Assembly (NCBI GenBank): GCA_009711615.1
Contig: VENI01000005.1
Span: 496,001 to 560,000, forward strand
Direction: 5' to 3'
DNA length: 64,000 bases
Source: Bacillota bacterium
Lineage (GTDB): Bacteria; Bacillota; Desulfotomaculia; Desulfotomaculales; Desulfohalotomaculaceae
Shown: positions 8,245-16,167 of the stretch, piece by piece
Layout of the letters: each line of letters starts with the position of its first letter
Position numbering within the stretch: position 1 is the stretch's first letter
Position numbers and translations under genes: made by a program
Notes under the pieces: model-generated
Seen by the model: the letters and a program-made list of their open reading frames with translations, nothing else
Told to the model about the DNA's origin: nothing
Databases searched by the model: none

Positions 8245-8961
8245 TCACTTGGTTCTTGGCGTTGCCGCTAAGGTTAGCGCTAAGACTGCACTGGCGCCGC
8301 CCTGTCGCAAAACATCAGCCGCTGCTGATAAAGTAGATCCTGTGGTGATAACATCATCAATTAATAGAATTTTCCTCTGGTGAATATTTACATTATCTAC
8401 CAAAAAGAATGCCTGCTGTAGATTTTTCTCCCGCTGCTGTCGAGTAAGGTTTGCCTGCGGTACAGTATCTGTTTTTTTCTGCAGCACTTCGTTTAAAGGC
8501 CTGTCAATGGCCTTGGCCACCTCCACCGCCAAAAGGTGGGCCTGATTAAAGGCCCGGCGTCGCAATTTAGACGGTGCCATGGGTATCGGTACAACCATGT
8601 CCACCGAGCGGTAAACCATTTCATTCACCACTTGCTGCGCCATCAGGCGCCCCAATGGAGTTGCTAGCTGCTGCTTGCCCTGGTACTTTAACCGATGTAC
8701 CGCTTCCTTTAAAGGCCCGCTATAAGGCCCCACCGCCCGGCACAATGTAAAGGGCCACTGCCGCTCCAGGCAATCGTTGCAGAGTGAACCTTTGCCAATG
8801 GGTCGCCCGCAAGTATAGCAGTACTGTTCCTTTTGAACAGCAGCAAGCCAACAGGAGCAGTCCAGGCAAATGGCACTGCCCGGACTGTTGCCACCGCAGA
8901 GTGGACATTCTTCCCTGGGTGGGAAAATCAAGTTTAGTAAGCCTTCCAGAAGGTAGTTCAT
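8245..8961 (-). CDS. comFC: ComFC-like phosphoribosyltransferase-fold protein
   Basis: A 238-residue member of the ComF/GntX family, linked to competence and DNA uptake in some bacteria. The N-terminus has zinc-ribbon cysteines (CPLCGG, CLDC, CYTCGRP, CNDC). The C-terminus has the phosphoribosyltransferase PRPP loop ILLIDDVITTGSTL. The ATG at 8961 fits homologue starts (NYLLEGLLNLIFPP) better than the longer in-frame start at 9009; the GGGG site upstream is weak. No other competence gene is adjacent. Confidence 0.88.
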   Translation of the reverse strand: MNYLLEGLLNLIFPPREECPLCGGNSPGSAICLDCSCWLAAVQKEQYCYTCGRPIGKGSLCNDCLERQWPFTLCRAVGPYSGPLKEAVHRLKYQGKQQLATPLGRLMAQQVVNEMVYRSVDMVVPIPMAPSKLRRRAFNQAHLLAVEVAKAIDRPLNEVLQKKTDTVPQANLTRQQREKNLQQAFFLVDNVNIHQRKILLIDDVITTGSTLSAAADVLRQGGASAVLALTLAATPRTK

Positions 8962-9018
8962 ATTTATGACCCCATTTATACCTTTAACTCTTAAATTGCT
9001 TAACCTCACATCTGTTTT

Positions 9019-9207
9019 GTAGGGGTTCGATTCATCGAACCCTGACTTGCATATCTTCTTTCATTAACGTCTATATAACTTGTTATCTGGCTCTAAGGGT
9101 TCAATGAATTGAGCCCCTACTGCGTTTAAAGTTAAGTTTCTGGTTACGGGGCGGCATGGAAAACCGCCCCTAGTTTCCAACTTTCCCCTTTTCCAACCCT
9201 TTCTACT
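9019..9207. repeat. Composite of family A, A and B hairpins with a heptamer tail
   Basis: Family A hairpins lie at 9019-9042 and 9097-9120 in opposite orientations. A family B hairpin is at 9148-9173. A CTTTCCA-type heptamer run follows, reaching the end of the next gene at 9211. Nothing else is visible in this gap. Confidence 0.85.
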
Positions 9208-9210
9208 TTC

Positions 9211-9612
9211 TCACTTGACTTTCCTTTTTACATCATAAACGTGGGCTTCAATGCGTTGGGCCAGGAGGCGATCCAGGTCGTTATAGGCCATGGATAAAAT
9301 CTTTCTGGCTTCGTTATTCATCTGCATTTTCACCCTGGCCAGTGCTTCTCGCTTAAACCCCCTGGCCTGCTCCGGGGTTAGTTTACCACCCCTATTTAGC
9401 ACCTTTGCTTCTTCCACCAGCGGCATCAAAGACTTTACCGCACCGTCCACCGCTGTTTCCACAGCCCTCAGGTAGTTTTCTAACCATGGCAACCGGCGGC
9501 GAAATTTAAGGTAGTTGGCTGACTGATGAATTAAATACACCAGCCAACCACCCAGGATGGGAATTAAGGCTAACAATACATCAGCCAACATTTCTCTGGG
9601 AAACAGTTCCAC
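9211..9612 (-). CDS. Small membrane-anchored protein of unknown function
   Basis: About 133 residues. One N-terminal transmembrane segment (about residues 8-30, LADVLLALIPILGGWLVYLI) is followed by a charged, mostly helical tail. The GTG at 9612 is chosen because AAGGAGG lies 7 bases upstream; the ATG at 9618 is too close to it. It is the last gene of a short run with DUF1659 and DUF2922 proteins. The general shape resembles LL-H type holins, but I see no decisive motif, so no function is assigned. Confidence 0.7.
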   Translation of the reverse strand: MELFPREMLADVLLALIPILGGWLVYLIHQSANYLKFRRRLPWLENYLRAVETAVDGAVKSLMPLVEEAKVLNRGGKLTPEQARGFKREALARVKMQMNNEARKILSMAYNDLDRLLAQRIEAHVYDVKRKVK

Positions 9613-9634
9613 AGGCATCCCTCCTTAAGAATTG

Positions 9635-9659
9635 CGGAGCGGGTAAGTTACCCGCTCCG
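9635..9659 (-). other. Near-perfect hairpin between the DUF2922 gene and its downstream neighbour
   Basis: CGGAGCGGGTAA/TTACCCGCTCCG, a 12-bp inverted repeat around a single base. It lies between the DUF2922 stop codon and the next ribosome site and has a weak T run. It may be an attenuator or an RNA-processing site. Confidence 0.55.
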
Positions 9660-9666
9660 ATTCAGT

Positions 9667-9885
9667 TTATACCAGAGTTACTTCTGTTACGTCGCGGCTT
9701 ACAATTCTGGCACTGTCCACAGCCACCAGGTTGCCGCCCTTAGATGTAAACACATTCTTAGCCACAATGTTATCCATGGCGGTTTTAACCTCGGTACCGG
9801 TAAGATCTGTCCGTGGATCAGGTACACTCACCGTCACCCTGCCACCATTTTCATTAGTAAATCTCATCTGTAAAGTTGCGCTCAC
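9667..9885 (-). CDS. DUF2922 family protein
   Basis: 72 residues matching the small DUF2922 family (LQMRFTNENGGRVTVSVPDPR ... LTGTEVKTAMDNI ... IVSRDVTEVTLV; quoted in parts). It starts at GTG after GGAG. The biochemical role is unknown. It is paired with a DUF1659 gene 20 bases upstream, an association common in Clostridia and Bacilli. Confidence 0.85.
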   Translation of the reverse strand: MSATLQMRFTNENGGRVTVSVPDPRTDLTGTEVKTAMDNIVAKNVFTSKGGNLVAVDSARIVSRDVTEVTLV

Positions 9886-9905
9886 TTAACATCACTCCTT
9901 TTTAA

Positions 9906-10139
9906 TTAGATTGTGGTCTCGTTATCCAATGAACCTTTGTCAATACGGAATATTTTGTTCAGCGTGTGCTGCTGCAACCCTGCCAGCCCCACACCAACGT
10001 CGTAGACGTCCTGTTCCAATGCAGTCAGCTTAATGTTGCTGTAAGACTTGCGGCCAAACACCGGGTCACCGTCTGCATCAATTCCTTTTTCCAGGTACAA
10101 CTGCATGGTAGAATTGATCATGTTATTTACTACTGCCAT
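9906..10139 (-). CDS. DUF1659 family protein
   Basis: 77 residues matching DUF1659 (family features GRKSYSNIKLTALEQDVYDV and a short C-terminal beta region). Function is unknown. It is the first gene of the three-gene run that continues with DUF2922 and the small membrane protein. Confidence 0.85.
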   Translation of the reverse strand: MAVVNNMINSTMQLYLEKGIDADGDPVFGRKSYSNIKLTALEQDVYDVGVGLAGLQQHTLNKIFRIDKGSLDNETTI

Positions 10140-10221
10140 GTTTAAAACCTCCCTTAATTTTTTGGGCCAGCCCGTTCAATCGATCGATGGGTTAATTCTA
10201 AAACAGTTGCTATAAAAAAGG

Positions 10222-10249
10222 AAAAGCCGACCTTGTATTGGTCGGCTTT
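10222..10249 (-). terminator. Terminator of the membrane GAF gene
   Basis: AAAGCCGACC/GGTCGGCTTT stem, followed on the minus strand by CCTTTTTT. Confidence 0.85.
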
Positions 10250-10285
10250 CAAGTAATAGCTATTTGATATCAAGTAACAATTGTT

Positions 10286-11482
10286 TTACCCATTAGGGTC
10301 AAAAAACAAACGCAGACGGTTGGATAGTATTGCATTACTAACTGCCACCGCAGCTTGGCCACTCATGATGGTTAAAGTGTGCAGGTGATGGCGGTCAAAC
10401 CTGTTGGGCCGCTTACTGCCCACCACTATTACTCCCACCACCCCGTTGTTGGAAACCAGCGGCACTGCCATTAGTGAACGCATTACCTGGGGCAGGCCAG
10501 GGTGCTGCCTTAATTGCTTACGCTTGCGGGTATCTTCCACCAATTCCGGTTGCATGTTATCCACCACCATACCCAGAAATCCTTCGCCTGGGTATATCGG
10601 CATTCGCTTAAGCTTGTGATGAGCAAAGGAACTGTCTATAATCACGGGGTCGTAGTAGCCTCGTTCTTCCCGCCACAGATAGAAAACCCCAGTGTGGTAA
10701 CTGGCCAAATGCTTAAATTCCTTTAATATCAGCTTCATTAGGTCATCCAAATCGCTGACTGCCAGACTTCTTGAAACTTTATAAAGAACTGCCATTTCAC
10801 GGTTGGCCAGTTCCAAGTTTACATAAAGTCTTAGGATGTACTGGACAGCTATTACCGGTATAAACAGCAGCACCAGCCCAATGACTCCGGTTTTACCATA
10901 TAACAGTGCCATCAGCGCGCCCACCGGAACCGTGAAAAGGTAGGTTAAGGCATCCCATTTTAAAGTATCTGTCCAGGTAATAGAAGGGAAGATATCCCGC
11001 CGGGGTAGTTGATATATGTACACCAGCAGGTGGTTTGCAATATAGTAAGCAGCAATAAATGCTGCTATCGGTACCAAGTTGGCCAGTGTCATTCTCTCAC
11101 CGACGGCACCACCCAAATAGTTATAAAAGTATACCGCTCCATAGGTGGCCAGCACATACTGCATGGTGTTAAACAGCGTGGTGCGCACCGGGTTGCCTCG
11201 GTTGGCTATTCCTCCGGCTATTAAAGAGGATATACCCACCACGTAAACCGCAGCCACTCCGCCGTAGACTAAGAAGGTGGCAAAGACCACCGCAAAACCA
11301 CCGCTAACTAAAATCATGGGAAAGGTAACCGCAAACCAGTCGGCCAATATAATCAGGCCCACCATTAGCATAAGATCCCGTCCCATATCAATATCTAGAT
11401 TAGGGAACAGTTTTATAATAAAATAACCCCCGGCACCAATAACCAGCCAAGTGTATAGCACATGTAACAGACGAAGCAGCAA
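10286..11482 (-). CDS. Membrane-anchored GAF-domain protein
   Basis: 398 residues. The first roughly 220 residues form several transmembrane segments. The last roughly 170 residues form a GAF-type sensor domain (KRMPIYPGEGFLGMVVDN ... MAVPLVSNNGVVGVIVVGSK). There is no histidine kinase, GGDEF or other output domain, so it may sense a ligand and signal to a partner. It starts at TTG with GGAGGGG six bases upstream. Ligand and partner are unknown. Confidence 0.8.
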   Translation of the reverse strand: MLLRLLHVLYTWLVIGAGGYFIIKLFPNLDIDMGRDLMLMVGLIILADWFAVTFPMILVSGGFAVVFATFLVYGGVAAVYVVGISSLIAGGIANRGNPVRTTLFNTMQYVLATYGAVYFYNYLGGAVGERMTLANLVPIAAFIAAYYIANHLLVYIYQLPRRDIFPSITWTDTLKWDALTYLFTVPVGALMALLYGKTGVIGLVLLFIPVIAVQYILRLYVNLELANREMAVLYKVSRSLAVSDLDDLMKLILKEFKHLASYHTGVFYLWREERGYYDPVIIDSSFAHHKLKRMPIYPGEGFLGMVVDNMQPELVEDTRKRKQLRQHPGLPQVMRSLMAVPLVSNNGVVGVIVVGSKRPNRFDRHHLHTLTIMSGQAAVAVSNAILSNRLRLFFDPNG

Positions 11483-11566
11483 TTTTTTCCCCTCCGTGGA
11501 AGAATTTAGTGGGAATACTATTTAATTCGACAGTAATTGCTGCTTAACCTTTATTGTTTTGTACTA

Positions 11567-11779
11567 TTACCAGGGGATTTTATCCATATATTTACCTGTT
11601 AGAATTGGGGAGATTTTTGATTTTAAGGGTTCGGGAACGTCCTTTAACTTCACATCTTCAACCCGAAGAATTTTTATTGTATCCACCTTTACCATCCGGG
11701 CCAATTCTTTAGCTGTTAGGCCTTGATTTTTTCTTAACTCTTTCACCATTTTATTTTTCTTGCCAAAGTTCAAAAGCAC
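11567..11779 (-). CDS. Short helix-turn-helix protein
   Basis: 70 residues with a central helix-turn-helix-like segment (LRKNQGLTAKELARMVKVDT) and a basic N-terminus. It starts at GTG after GGAGTG. The size is that of a minimal XRE-like DNA-binding module. The DNA target is unknown. It is flanked by a GAF protein and an orphan small protein with no clear operon. Confidence 0.7.
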   Translation of the reverse strand: MLLNFGKKNKMVKELRKNQGLTAKELARMVKVDTIKILRVEDVKLKDVPEPLKSKISPILTGKYMDKIPW

Positions 11780-11866
11780 TTAAATCACTCCAAGGGTTTT
11801 TATGTTACTTTGACAATTTCTCTTTTAAAACCTGCTACAGTGGTATATGTATATCTCAATAATTAC

Positions 11867-11899
11867 TAACAGGACTGTACAAAATGTACAGTCCTGTTA
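11867..11899. terminator. Palindromic hairpin, probable bidirectional terminator
   Basis: TAACAGGACTGTAC/GTACAGTCCTGTTA, a 14-bp perfect stem around AAAAT. The stop codon of the minus-strand gene at 11897 lies in its right arm. Confidence 0.65.
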
Positions 11900-12175
11900 G
11901 TGGCATGCATGGCATTCTAAATTATATTTAAAACACAATCTCTTTAAAATTCTAGCGGTATCGTCGGTGCTGCCGGTGTCTACCAGTACTAACTTTCGAT
12001 ACGGGTCTTTTTTTACTAGTTTACTGACGTAATCTTCCACCCATTCTGCCTGGTTGCAAAACCATATTTCCAGCTTTCTTGGTTGCCGCTCTTTTTCCAG
12101 GAAAAAGTATTTTATCACAACCCCTAACACCCAAAGCGCAAAAGCTGTTCCGAATAATAAAAACTGCCCCGACAT
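11897..12175 (-). CDS. Short membrane protein with a truncated GT2-like fold
   Basis: 92 residues from the ATG at 12175 (GGGGG seven bases upstream). One N-terminal transmembrane helix is followed by LEIWFCNQAEWVEDYVSKL and then LVLVDTGSTDDTARILKRL. The latter is the nucleotide-sugar binding start (VDxxSTDxT) of family 2 glycosyltransferases. The protein ends just after this first beta-alpha unit, so the catalytic half is absent. It may be a remnant or a deliberately short protein of unknown role. Confidence 0.65.
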   Translation of the reverse strand: MSGQFLLFGTAFALWVLGVVIKYFFLEKERQPRKLEIWFCNQAEWVEDYVSKLVKKDPYRKLVLVDTGSTDDTARILKRLCFKYNLECHACH

Positions 12176-12263
12176 TTTCACACCCCCATAGTTCAGAATA
12201 TGTATGGGAATGTATATTGGTGCAGGGGCAGTTTTTGGTAAATTGCATGCTAGTATGAATGTC

Positions 12264-12290
12264 GGGGCCGGCGTGGAAACCGCCCCCTAC
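12264..12290. repeat. Family B hairpin
   Basis: GGGGCCGGCGTGGAAACCGCCCC followed by CCTAC; it lies just beyond the metK stop codon. The bases are listed as two arms around the loop GTGGAAA. Confidence 0.8.
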
Positions 12291-12312
12291 CACAAAATAA
12301 AGCAATCGTTCA

Positions 12313-13503
12313 TTATGACATGCACTCATTTTTCATTAAATCTGCTTTATCGGTCTTTTCCCAGGGTAGGTTTAAATCTGTACGGCCGAAATGGCCGTAG
12401 GCTGCAACTTGGCGGTAAATGGGCTGCCTTAGGTTTAGGTCTTTAATAATGGCTGCCGGGCGCAGGTCGAAGTGTTTCTTTATTAATTCCACCAACTTGT
12501 CTTCCGACACTTTTCCGGTGCCGAAGGTATCGGCCATTATGGAAACCGGCTGAGCTACACCAATGGCGTAAGCCAGTTGCACTTCACAGCGTTCCGCCAG
12601 GCCCGCTGCCACTATGTTTTTAGCCACATACCGGCTGGCATAGGCTGCGGAGCGGTCTACCTTTGTGGGGTCTTTACCGGAAAAGGCCCCACCGCCATGG
12701 CGGGAATAGCCACCATATGTATCCACAATAATCTTTCTACCTGTTAAACCGGCATCACCATGGGGTCCACCAATTACAAACTTACCCGATGGATTAATAA
12801 AATAGCGAATGTTATCATCCACCAGTTCCTTTGGCAGTACTGGTAGGATAACCTTACTAATTAAATCCTCACGAATTTGCTCCTGAGATACTTCCTCTTG
12901 ATGCTGGGTGGAAATCACCACTGTATCAACCCGTAGCGGCTTTCCGTTCTCGTATTCTACGGTAACCTGAGTTTTACCGTCAGGAAGCAGGTAGTCCAAT
13001 TCTTCGCTCTTGCGCATTTCAGTAAGCCTCCGGGATAATTTGTGGGCCAGTGAAATGGGCATAGGCATTAGTTCTTCGGTTTCATTGGTGGCAAAGCCAA
13101 ACATCATCCCTTGGTCACCGGCACCAATACCTTCCACTTGTTCCTCACCGTCTTGTCCATCCCGGTATTCCAGTGCTGTATCTACACCACCGGCAATATC
13201 TGGGGACTGTTCATCTATCGCAGTTAAAACAGCGCAAGTACTACCGTCAAAACCATATTTGGCCCTGGTGTATCCGATGTCTAAAACAGTTTTCCTTGCC
13301 ACCTTAGGGATGTCCACATAACAGTCGGTGGTAATTTCCCCGCCCACCAGCACCATTCCTGTGGTAACAAAGGTTTCGCAAGCCACCCTGGCATTAGGGT
13401 CTTTAGCCAGTATTTCATCCAGTATGGCATCAGAAATTTGGTCTGCTATTTTATCAGGGTGTCCTTCAGTAACAGATTCCGAAGTAAATAATGTTCTAGT
13501 CAA
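12313..13503 (-). CDS. metK: S-adenosylmethionine synthetase
   Basis: Makes S-adenosylmethionine from methionine and ATP. 396 residues, standard for the family. The N-terminus is [20 protein letters not shown] with the catalytic His. Signature 1 is [10 protein letters not shown] and the phosphate-binding signature 2 is [16 protein letters not shown]. The start codon is TTG with AAGGAGG seven bases upstream. I see no S-box riboswitch in the leader. A family B hairpin lies beyond the 3' end. Confidence 0.97.
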   Translation of the reverse strand: MTRTLFTSESVTEGHPDKIADQISDAILDEILAKDPNARVACETFVTTGMVLVGGEITTDCYVDIPKVARKTVLDIGYTRAKYGFDGSTCAVLTAIDEQSPDIAGGVDTALEYRDGQDGEEQVEGIGAGDQGMMFGFATNETEELMPMPISLAHKLSRRLTEMRKSEELDYLLPDGKTQVTVEYENGKPLRVDTVVISTQHQEEVSQEQIREDLISKVILPVLPKELVDDNIRYFINPSGKFVIGGPHGDAGLTGRKIIVDTYGGYSRHGGGAFSGKDPTKVDRSAAYASRYVAKNIVAAGLAERCEVQLAYAIGVAQPVSIMADTFGTGKVSEDKLVELIKKHFDLRPAAIIKDLNLRQPIYRQVAAYGHFGRTDLNLPWEKTDKADLMKNECMS

Positions 13504-13572
13504 TTTAAAACCTCCTTTTTGGGTTCTATAGTATTGTTAAATATTTCTATTACAAGTTTAATTCTGGCTTAA

Positions 13573-13749
13573 GGGCTTGATTTATCAAGCCTTAGCTAAA
13601 AAACCTTGTAGTTACAATCATGAATTGCATGCTATTTTGAATGTTTGGGTCCGATAAATCGGACCTCTACTGCCTTTATAGTAAAATATCCGTTCTTTCA
13701 AATGATAATATAACTACAATCTCTGTAGGGGTTCAATTCATTGAACCCT
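13573..13749. repeat. Three family A hairpins in one gap
   Basis: Hairpins at 13573-13592 (GGGCTTGA/TCAAGCC), 13647-13670 (GGTCCGA/TCGGACC) and 13725-13749 (GGGTTCAA/TTGAACCC). The three stems differ yet each pairs with itself. Confidence 0.85.
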
Positions 13750-13760
13750 TTATAATAACA

Positions 13761-13786
13761 AAACCTCTCCACAAGGAGAGGTTTTT
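13761..13786 (-). terminator. Terminator of the 30-codon gene
   Basis: AAACCTCTCC/GGAGAGGTTT stem with a 4-base loop, three bases after the stop codon, then TTTTGTT on the minus strand. Confidence 0.85.
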
Positions 13787-13788
13787 AT

Positions 13789-13881
13789 TTACCGTAAAAA
13801 CTTACTCCTCATCTTCCGCTTAGGCTTGTTAAAAGCCAGCGCAGGATTTGGCACCTTGTCAAACAGGTTGCCGGGTTTCAT
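13789..13881 (-). CDS. Unannotated small basic protein, 30 residues
   Basis: The reading frame starts MKPGNLFDKVPNPALAFNKP and continues KRKMRSKFLR. The ATG at 13881 has GGAGG nine bases upstream. A consensus promoter lies just before it (13933-13961) and a strong terminator directly after the stop. This complete transcription unit argues for a real gene. The protein is basic, proline-containing and has no transmembrane segment. I do not recognise its family. Confidence 0.7.
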   Translation of the reverse strand: MKPGNLFDKVPNPALAFNKPKRKMRSKFLR

Positions 13882-13932
13882 CGGGCCAGTCCCTCCACCT
13901 CTCTGGATGAGATATTTATTTGTCAATTTCAT

Positions 13933-13961
13933 ATATTAACAGACATTATATGAGATGTCAA
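13933..13961 (-). promoter_or_regulatory. Sigma-A promoter for the 30-codon gene
   Basis: On the minus strand a perfect TTGACA (13961-13956), 17 bases, then TAATAT (13938-13933). Confidence 0.75.
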
Positions 13962-13983
13962 TTTATAACTATCTTGGTTTTTA

Positions 13984-14016
13984 TTCTATCTCCTATCTCC
14001 TAACTCCTAACTCCTG
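13984..14016. repeat. CTCCTAT/CTCCTAA heptamer run
   Basis: Four to five copies ending three bases from the stop codon of the PRC-barrel gene. Confidence 0.85.
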
Positions 14017-14019
14017 AAC

Positions 14020-14262
14020 TTACGTCATCGGCCCTATATCTACCAGCACGGCATCTCGGCCAAACTTAACTACCTTTTCCCAAGGTATAACCACATTTTG
14101 AGCTCCCGCTCGGAAAACCCCCATTTTGCGGGATGGTGCTACCACTATGGCTGTTACCCGACCACTGTTTAGGTCAAAGTGCATATCTGTAGCCGAGCCC
14201 AGTTTTGCCCCATCTGCTATATTAATAATGTCACGTTTGGCCAGATCGGTAGCTTTATACAT
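14020..14262 (-). CDS. ymxH: YlmC/YmxH-type PRC-barrel protein
   Basis: 80 residues forming a single PRC-barrel domain (LAKRDIINIADGAKLGSATD ... GRVTAIVVAP ... NVVIPWEKVVKFGRDAVLVDI, quoted in parts). The family occurs in endospore formers and is annotated as sporulation-related; its exact role is not established. It lies downstream of murJ and is likely co-transcribed with it (gap 55 bp). Confidence 0.85.
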   Translation of the reverse strand: MYKATDLAKRDIINIADGAKLGSATDMHFDLNSGRVTAIVVAPSRKMGVFRAGAQNVVIPWEKVVKFGRDAVLVDIGPMT

Positions 14263-14317
14263 ACTGCCACCTCCTTTAACCCCAGAATATGCAAGGAGTT
14301 AAAAAAGGGTTACACTA

Positions 14318-15880
14318 TTACCGCCTCCGACTGGCCAGGAAACGTTTTCCATAATCTATAAATATAAATAATTCTTCCATACGAAGTAGCAGTGCCGCCA
14401 GTAAATATACCCCGGCACCGGCTGAAACAGAAATTCCCACCTGAGCCGCCAAGCCCAAAGTGCCGTAGCCAGCAAATAGAGCTTGAGCATAGCCATCAAC
14501 ATAGTAAGTAACTACCGCCATAATACCGGAAGCCAGCAGCACCTGTGCCGTAAAGCGCACCATTTTCATATTCCATATATTACTAACCCGTTTAGATAAA
14601 TACCATGACAGCAGAGCAGTATTAGTTAATGCAGCAATTGAGTTAGCCAGTGCCAAACCACCATGCTTTAGCGGACCCATTAATATTAAGCTAAATACAA
14701 GGTTAATGACAATCGTTACCAAAGTAAGCTTAACCGGTGTTCTGGTGTCTTGTAGAGCATAAAAGCCTCTGGTTAAAATCACATTGGCTGCCTGTCCCAC
14801 CAGGCCAATACTAAAGAACAGCAATGCATAGGCTGTCATTTCTGTGGCCCGGGCATCAAACTCGCCCCGTTCAAAAAGCAGTTGAATAATGGGGTAACGT
14901 AGCACAATTAATCCCACCGCCGCCGGAACGGACATCATTACCACCATACGGAAAGTACGACGCAGTGTTGCCCCCATATCCCCGGCAGAGGGGTCCACCG
15001 CCTGGCGGGTTAGCGTGGGGTAAAAGGCTGTACCCACAGCCATTACAAACAGGCCTATGGGCAGCAGTATCAAGCGGTTAGAGAAGTTCAGTGCTGCAAT
15101 ACTGCCCTCCACCATGCCTGAAGCCAGCATCCGGTCAATGATAATATATACCTGGTTTACCGATACCCCCAACGCCACCGGCAGCATCAGTGACATTACT
15201 TTTCTTACATCGGAATTGCCCCAGTCAAAACTAAACCGATAGCGAAAGCCAGATTTTAGTAGTGATGGCAGTTGAATGAGTGCCGCCACCACCATGCCCA
15301 ACACCGTACCAATGGCCAGACCATATACACCAATAAAATCACCTAGGGTGAGGGTGGAAATTATCACCACAATGTTGGCCGCCACAATACTAAAGGCCGG
15401 AATACCAAAAATGTTGTTAGCATTTAAAAGTCCGTTAAACAGTGTGGCTATCCCCATAAATATCAGCATTGGGAACATAATGCGGGTCAACTCTTGCGCT
15501 AAAGCCGCTGTTTCAGCATCTAGGCCCGGAGCAAGCAGTTTCACTAAAACTGGTGTCGCAAATATGCCTAAAATGGTAAGAACAGTAAAAGCTATGGCTG
15601 TTAAATTGGTAACTGTGCCAAAAAGGTCCCAAGCCTCTTTGCGCTGGCCACGGGACACATATTCACTAAAAATAGGCACCACCACAGTGGCCAGTGCCAT
15701 ACCCAGGATAGCCTGCAGCACATAAGGAATGGTATAGGCCACATAAAAGGCGTCAGTAACTCCGGTGGCGCCAAACTGCTGGGCAATTACCGCTTCCCGT
15801 ATAAAGCCCAACACCCGAGATAGTAAGTTTATAACAGCTATTACCACGGTGGCCCGGGCAATAACACTTCCTGCCGACAT
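14318..15880 (-). CDS. murJ: Lipid II flippase MurJ (MviN family)
   Basis: Flips the peptidoglycan precursor lipid II across the membrane. About 520 residues with some 14 hydrophobic segments. The N-terminal signature is LLSRVLGFIREAVIAQQFG, followed by TDAFYVAYTIPY. The conserved RGFYALQDTRTPVK stretch is in the second half. The ATG at 15880 is chosen because GGAGC lies nine bases upstream. There is no local division or wall operon. Confidence 0.93.
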   Translation of the reverse strand: MSAGSVIARATVVIAVINLLSRVLGFIREAVIAQQFGATGVTDAFYVAYTIPYVLQAILGMALATVVVPIFSEYVSRGQRKEAWDLFGTVTNLTAIAFTVLTILGIFATPVLVKLLAPGLDAETAALAQELTRIMFPMLIFMGIATLFNGLLNANNIFGIPAFSIVAANIVVIISTLTLGDFIGVYGLAIGTVLGMVVAALIQLPSLLKSGFRYRFSFDWGNSDVRKVMSLMLPVALGVSVNQVYIIIDRMLASGMVEGSIAALNFSNRLILLPIGLFVMAVGTAFYPTLTRQAVDPSAGDMGATLRRTFRMVVMMSVPAAVGLIVLRYPIIQLLFERGEFDARATEMTAYALLFFSIGLVGQAANVILTRGFYALQDTRTPVKLTLVTIVINLVFSLILMGPLKHGGLALANSIAALTNTALLSWYLSKRVSNIWNMKMVRFTAQVLLASGIMAVVTYYVDGYAQALFAGYGTLGLAAQVGISVSAGAGVYLLAALLLRMEELFIFIDYGKRFLASRRR

Positions 15881-15903
15881 TTGCAACACGCTCCAATATA
15901 AAT

Positions 15904-15936
15904 TCAGTAGTTAGTAGTTAGGAGTTAGGAGTTAGA
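15904..15936. repeat. Heptamer run (GTTAGGA orientation) upstream of murJ
   Basis: AGTAGTTAGTAGTTAGGAG and further degenerate copies; this is the reverse orientation relative to most arrays. Confidence 0.8.
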
Positions 15937-16016
15937 ATAAGAACCAAAAAAACTCTGACTCTTGAGTAATTACTATATATAGCTTCTCCATTAAGGCATT
16001 GAGTTTACACAAAAAG

Positions 16017-16044
16017 AAAGGGCAACCTTATAAAGTTACCCTTT
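16017..16044 (-). terminator. Terminator of the SLH-subtilisin gene
   Basis: AAAGGG-c-AAC / GTT-a-CCCTTT imperfect stem. A T-rich tract follows on the minus strand. Confidence 0.7.
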
Positions 16045-16127
16045 TGGATGTGGCAACAGGATATTATTCTTCACTGCAGTGAATTTTCCTGCAAACTAAA
16101 TTATTTTTATCATGCAGTTCAGCATTC

Positions 16128-16162
16128 ACTCCTAACTACTATCTCCTATATCCTAACTCCTG
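16128..16162. repeat. Heptamer run in the 3' UTR of the SLH-subtilisin gene
   Basis: CTCCTAA/CTCCTAT copies lie between the stop codon (16168) and the terminator, so they are transcribed with the mRNA. Confidence 0.85.
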
Positions 16163-16167
16163 CACTT

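Noticed and set aside
9211..9612. Calling the small membrane protein a phage holin
   Set aside because: No other phage gene is present and the similarity is only in overall shape.
13504..13790. SAM (S-box) riboswitch upstream of metK
   Set aside because: No S-box core or leader terminator is seen; the gap is occupied by family A hairpins and a separate small gene.
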